Part shown: piece by piece, positions 61,651 through 64,000 of the stretch | Numbering within the stretch: the stretch's first letter is position 1 | Layout: each line of letters opens with the position of its first letter | NCBI GenBank assembly: GCA_044432745.1 | Contig: JAWXUH010000002.1 | Coordinates: 139,241 to 203,240 of the forward strand | Length of the DNA stretch: 64,000 bases | Source of the DNA: CAKOSP01 sp044432745 | GTDB taxonomy: Bacteria > Bacillota_I > Bacilli_A > RF39 > UBA660 | Reading direction: 5' to 3' | Translations under genes and position numbers: made by a program | Notes under the pieces: model-generated | Seen by the model: the letters and a program-made list of their open reading frames with translations, nothing else | Databases searched by the model: none | What the model was told of the DNA's origin: nothing

Positions 61651-62994
61651 ATGAGAAAAATCATAAAAAAAGTAAGAGTGAAAGATATTAAGTCTAAGAT
61701 TAAATCTACTAAAAATGTAGTTAAAACAACAGATAAAACTGTTAAAACAAGTATTAAAGTAATAAAAAATACATCTAAAAATACAATGCAAATGATACAA
61801 TTCACTAAGAATTCTATTAAAGCTATGTATCAGGCAATTAAACTTGCAATAAAGGCTACAATTAGTTCAATAAAACTTGCAATAGCTTCTACTAAAGTTT
61901 TGATTTCAGCAATTATAGCAGGTGGTTGGATTGCTATTATAATAATTATAATAGTGTGTTTAATAGGTTTGATTTGTGGTTCTACTTTTGGGATATTTTT
62001 TTCTAGTGAAAGTAAAAGTAGTTACAAATTATCAGATGTAGTAAAAGAGATTAATTACGATTTTGCAGATAAAATTAAGACAATTCAAGAAACTAATCCA
62101 CACGATGAATATATAATTGAATCAAAAGTAGAATTACAAACATATTCTTCAATCAAAACTATAAGTGAAATCGCAAATATAAATTACACTATTGTATATA
62201 AAGCTTTATGTAAAAATGAAATATATAAATTAGATAATTTACAAAAATATTTTACATATTTGAAATCTATAAAAGAATTCATTTTTGATACAAGATATTT
62301 AGGTGAAATAAAAATAGAAATTAACTCATTAGAAAAGCAACTGTCAAATGAAATTTTGCATTTAGCAGTATTAAAAATTTTGAATGAAATAAGTTCTAAA
62401 ATATATAGTGAAGATGAAGAATATATAGGAACTAAAGAGTTTAAAGCAATTAAAATTGCAGATATTATCAAAGATAAAATGATAACAGTTATACCAGAGT
62501 CTTGGGGAAAAGGAATTTCACAAGGTGATTCAAGCGTTCCAGATGAATATAAAATGAATTTAGAAAATGAAGAATGGTTTGTGTACAAAGATAATTTTGG
62601 TACGACTGAAGAAAAGAAATTTATAAAATATTTTAAACAATATATCGAGCAAATGAATGCTAAATATGATAAGGTATTTGTTTTAAGAAATGAAAGAAGT
62701 TTAGTAATATATTCATTTGAAGATGGAAGAATATTTGAACCAGATTTTATATTTTTTTTATATAAAGAAAAAGAAAATGCTTATGAGCAAATGCAAGTAT
62801 TTATTGAACCTAAAGGAAATCATTTATTAGAAGAAGAGAAATGGAAAGAAGAATTTTTATTACAATTAAAGGAAAGTGCAATCCCAACAATTAAATTTGT
62901 TGATGATAATCATTATAATATTTGTGGAGTTCATTTCTTTAACCAAGATAATAGAATTTCAGAATTTAAAAATGATATAGAAGAATTAATTTAG
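61651..62994 (+). CDS. Chimeric remnant: conjugative-element membrane protein joined to restriction nuclease end
   Basis: The 447-aa frame has two unrelated halves. Residues 1-150 (KDIKSKIKSTKNVVKTTDK..., SAIIAGGWIAIIIIIIVCLIGLICGSTFGIFFSSE, VVKEINYDFADKIKTIQ) match the N-terminus of the membrane hydrolase common in Tn916/CTn-like elements, without its enzymatic part. From about 205 on (FDTRYLGEIKIEI, YIGTKEFKAIKI, VYKDNFGTTEEKKFIKYF, VLRNERSLVIYSF, FEPDF...VFIEPKG) it matches the C-terminal end of type III-like restriction subunits; Asp365 and Glu386-Lys388 form a PD-(D/E)xK site. The helicase part is absent. No ribosome binding site precedes the ATG, so it may be untranslated. Confidence 0.72.
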   Translation: MRKIIKKVRVKDIKSKIKSTKNVVKTTDKTVKTSIKVIKNTSKNTMQMIQFTKNSIKAMYQAIKLAIKATISSIKLAIASTKVLISAIIAGGWIAIIIIIIVCLIGLICGSTFGIFFSSESKSSYKLSDVVKEINYDFADKIKTIQETNPHDEYIIESKVELQTYSSIKTISEIANINYTIVYKALCKNEIYKLDNLQKYFTYLKSIKEFIFDTRYLGEIKIEINSLEKQLSNEILHLAVLKILNEISSKIYSEDEEYIGTKEFKAIKIADIIKDKMITVIPESWGKGISQGDSSVPDEYKMNLENEEWFVYKDNFGTTEEKKFIKYFKQYIEQMNAKYDKVFVLRNERSLVIYSFEDGRIFEPDFIFFLYKEKENAYEQMQVFIEPKGNHLLEEEKWKEEFLLQLKESAIPTIKFVDDNHYNICGVHFFNQDNRISEFKNDIEELI

Positions 62995-63022
62995 ACAAAT
63001 AAAATAGTAATTATAATAAATA

Positions 63023-63058
63023 AAAATCACAACTTGAAATATAGTTGTGATTTTTTGT
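63023..63058. terminator. Bidirectional intrinsic terminator
   Basis: AAAATCACAACT and AGTTGTGATTTT pair around a short loop, between convergent genes. Confidence 0.88.
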
Positions 63059-63892
63059 TTATTTTGTCGTAATAACTAAATTACCAATAGATGATTGGAT
63101 ATTAATATTAATTGTTCCATTTGAATAATTAATTAATGATTTGTTACCATTAATTTCAAAATTACCTAAATCAACACCAACATTAAAGTTGTAAACACTT
63201 TCTTCTTTAGCAAAATCTAAAACTAAATTACCCATATCATTTTCAAAAAATCCTGAACTTAGAATATCTAAGTTAGAAGTTTTAACATTACCAATAGATG
63301 ATTGAATTTTTGAATTATCAATAATGCAGTTAGTTAAAGATATATTTCCAATTTCGTTTTCAATAGTACTTGTAGTTACAAAAGTATCTTCTAATACTAC
63401 ATTACCTAAAGATGTTTCTATCTCAAGGTTTTCTAATGTTAAATCAGAGATAATAACATTTCCTTCAGAATCTATTTTAACATCTACAACAGATTCTGGA
63501 ATTGTAATTTCAAGTACATTGTCATTAACATAAAATAGGGCAAAGAAACCAAAAGTTTTTTGCTTATTTTCAGAAGATGAAATATATAGTGTATTATCAT
63601 TTTTTACTTTATATTCTAAATCAGAACTGTATCTTAAAGATATTTCATCACCATTAGTAATAGTTATTTTACTAAAATTGTTGTCTAAATCAATTTTAGT
63701 AATTGTTTCATTATCAATAGTTACTATTTCAAATACTTGATTATCTTTATTTGTAAATCCATTATAGAAATTTAATCCATTAGAACCAATATTAAAACTT
63801 GTAGCTCCTCCTAATGATACTCCTATACCAAATAGAATAGATCCAATTAAAATTGATGCAATACAAATTATCCAATATCTATTTTTTTTCAT
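63059..63892 (-). CDS. DUF4097 beta-repeat membrane protein
   Basis: The 277-aa product has an N-terminal membrane helix (RYWIICIASILIGSILFGIGVSL) and then a repetitive right-handed beta structure: VVDVKIDSEGNVIISDLTLENLEIETSLGNVVLED, TIENEIGNISLTNCIIDNSKIQSSIGNVKTSN, with recurring S-x-G-N-V/I turns. This is the DUF4097 (LiaG-like) pattern seen in Bacillota envelope-stress proteins. TTAAGGGGG precedes the ATG. The upstream gene on the same strand ends 4 bases before it, so they share an operon. Confidence 0.85.
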   Translation of the reverse strand: MKKNRYWIICIASILIGSILFGIGVSLGGATSFNIGSNGLNFYNGFTNKDNQVFEIVTIDNETITKIDLDNNFSKITITNGDEISLRYSSDLEYKVKNDNTLYISSSENKQKTFGFFALFYVNDNVLEITIPESVVDVKIDSEGNVIISDLTLENLEIETSLGNVVLEDTFVTTSTIENEIGNISLTNCIIDNSKIQSSIGNVKTSNLDILSSGFFENDMGNLVLDFAKEESVYNFNVGVDLGNFEINGNKSLINYSNGTININIQSSIGNLVITTK

Positions 63893-63895
63893 ATC

Positions 63896-64000
63896 TTAAT
63901 ACCCCCTTAATTGTGCATAAATTTTTTTGCACCCATTTATAAAAAATATAAAAGTTACTTTTGTTAAACCTAAAAATAGTAAGCAACTACCTAAAGACAA
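63896..64000 (-). CDS. C-terminal end of a membrane protein, probably DUF1700
   Basis: The frame is open from the window edge on the minus strand and encodes 34 residues, including GSCLLFLGLTKVTFIFFING and a tail KKIYAQLRGY. A closing hydrophobic helix with a basic end, directly upstream of a DUF4097 gene, fits DUF1700 (HAAS-type) proteins, which usually precede DUF4097 genes. Too little is visible for certainty. Confidence 0.5.
   Translation of the reverse strand: MSLGSCLLFLGLTKVTFIFFINGCKKIYAQLRGY

Overview
The window is AT-rich, densely coded DNA from a low-GC Bacillota. TGA is used as a stop (for example at the ends of prkC and rsmH), so this is not a Mycoplasma-type code. The presence of gerE, spoIVA, spoIIIAH, gerM, ftsW/spoVE-like, mraZ-rsmH-ftsL-PBP, rpsU-yqeY and prpC-prkC-rsgA-rpe points to an endospore-forming member of the class Bacilli, most likely an uncultured gut-type, Erysipelotrichia-like lineage with a compact genome. 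The lineage is inferred from gene content only.

Layout. 1-2.9 kb: the end of a peptide/drug-type ABC exporter, a small acidic protein and a mobile-element-style HTH protein. 2.9-9.1 kb: DUF1003 and HD-domain proteins, tRNA-Arg(CCT), a YjcZ-like peptide, an FtsW-type flippase/polymerase, gmk and comEA-comEC. 9.2-16.9 kb: holA, rnhC, cvpA, thioredoxin, a PurA-like enzyme with an altered catalytic motif, a second ABC exporter and several small membrane proteins.

17.0-28.5 kb is the highlight. spoIVA is split into a 122-codon 5' part and a 370-codon 3' part by a 9,945-bp element. The element carries a large serine recombinase, a 38-aa peptide and one giant (2609 aa) surface protein gene. Joining the two halves at a shared TGGT restores an uninterrupted 492-codon spoIVA. 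The element ends, joined as a circle, form a strong dyad centred on TG, as expected of a serine-recombinase attP. This resembles sigK/skin-type developmental interruptions, here in another mother-cell gene.

28.5-31.4 kb: a divergent pair, an amidoligase-like enzyme and an HELLH zinc-peptidase-like protein. 31.5-47.5 kb: yceD-rpmF, the mraZ-rsmH-ftsL-PBP cell-wall cluster, PAP2, recD2, nfo with a DUF2624 neighbour, a pilin-like VirB2/Mbov_0395-type protein, a second class B PBP, rpmG-efp, unknown membrane proteins and tRNA-Arg(TCT).

47.6-52.3 kb: a minus-strand sporulation group (gerM, gerE, spoIIIAH) next to a bacteriocin locus with a C39-peptidase ABC exporter, an accessory membrane protein and two double-glycine peptides that each contain GxxxG. 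52.4-61.6 kb: rpsU-yqeY, rlmN-prpC-prkC-rsgA-rpe and tex-rlmD. 61.6-64 kb: a chimeric remnant just after the 3' end of rlmD (conjugative-element membrane protein joined to the nuclease end of a type III-like restriction subunit), then a DUF4097 protein and the end of a probable DUF1700 partner. No rRNA, CRISPR array or IS transposase was seen.
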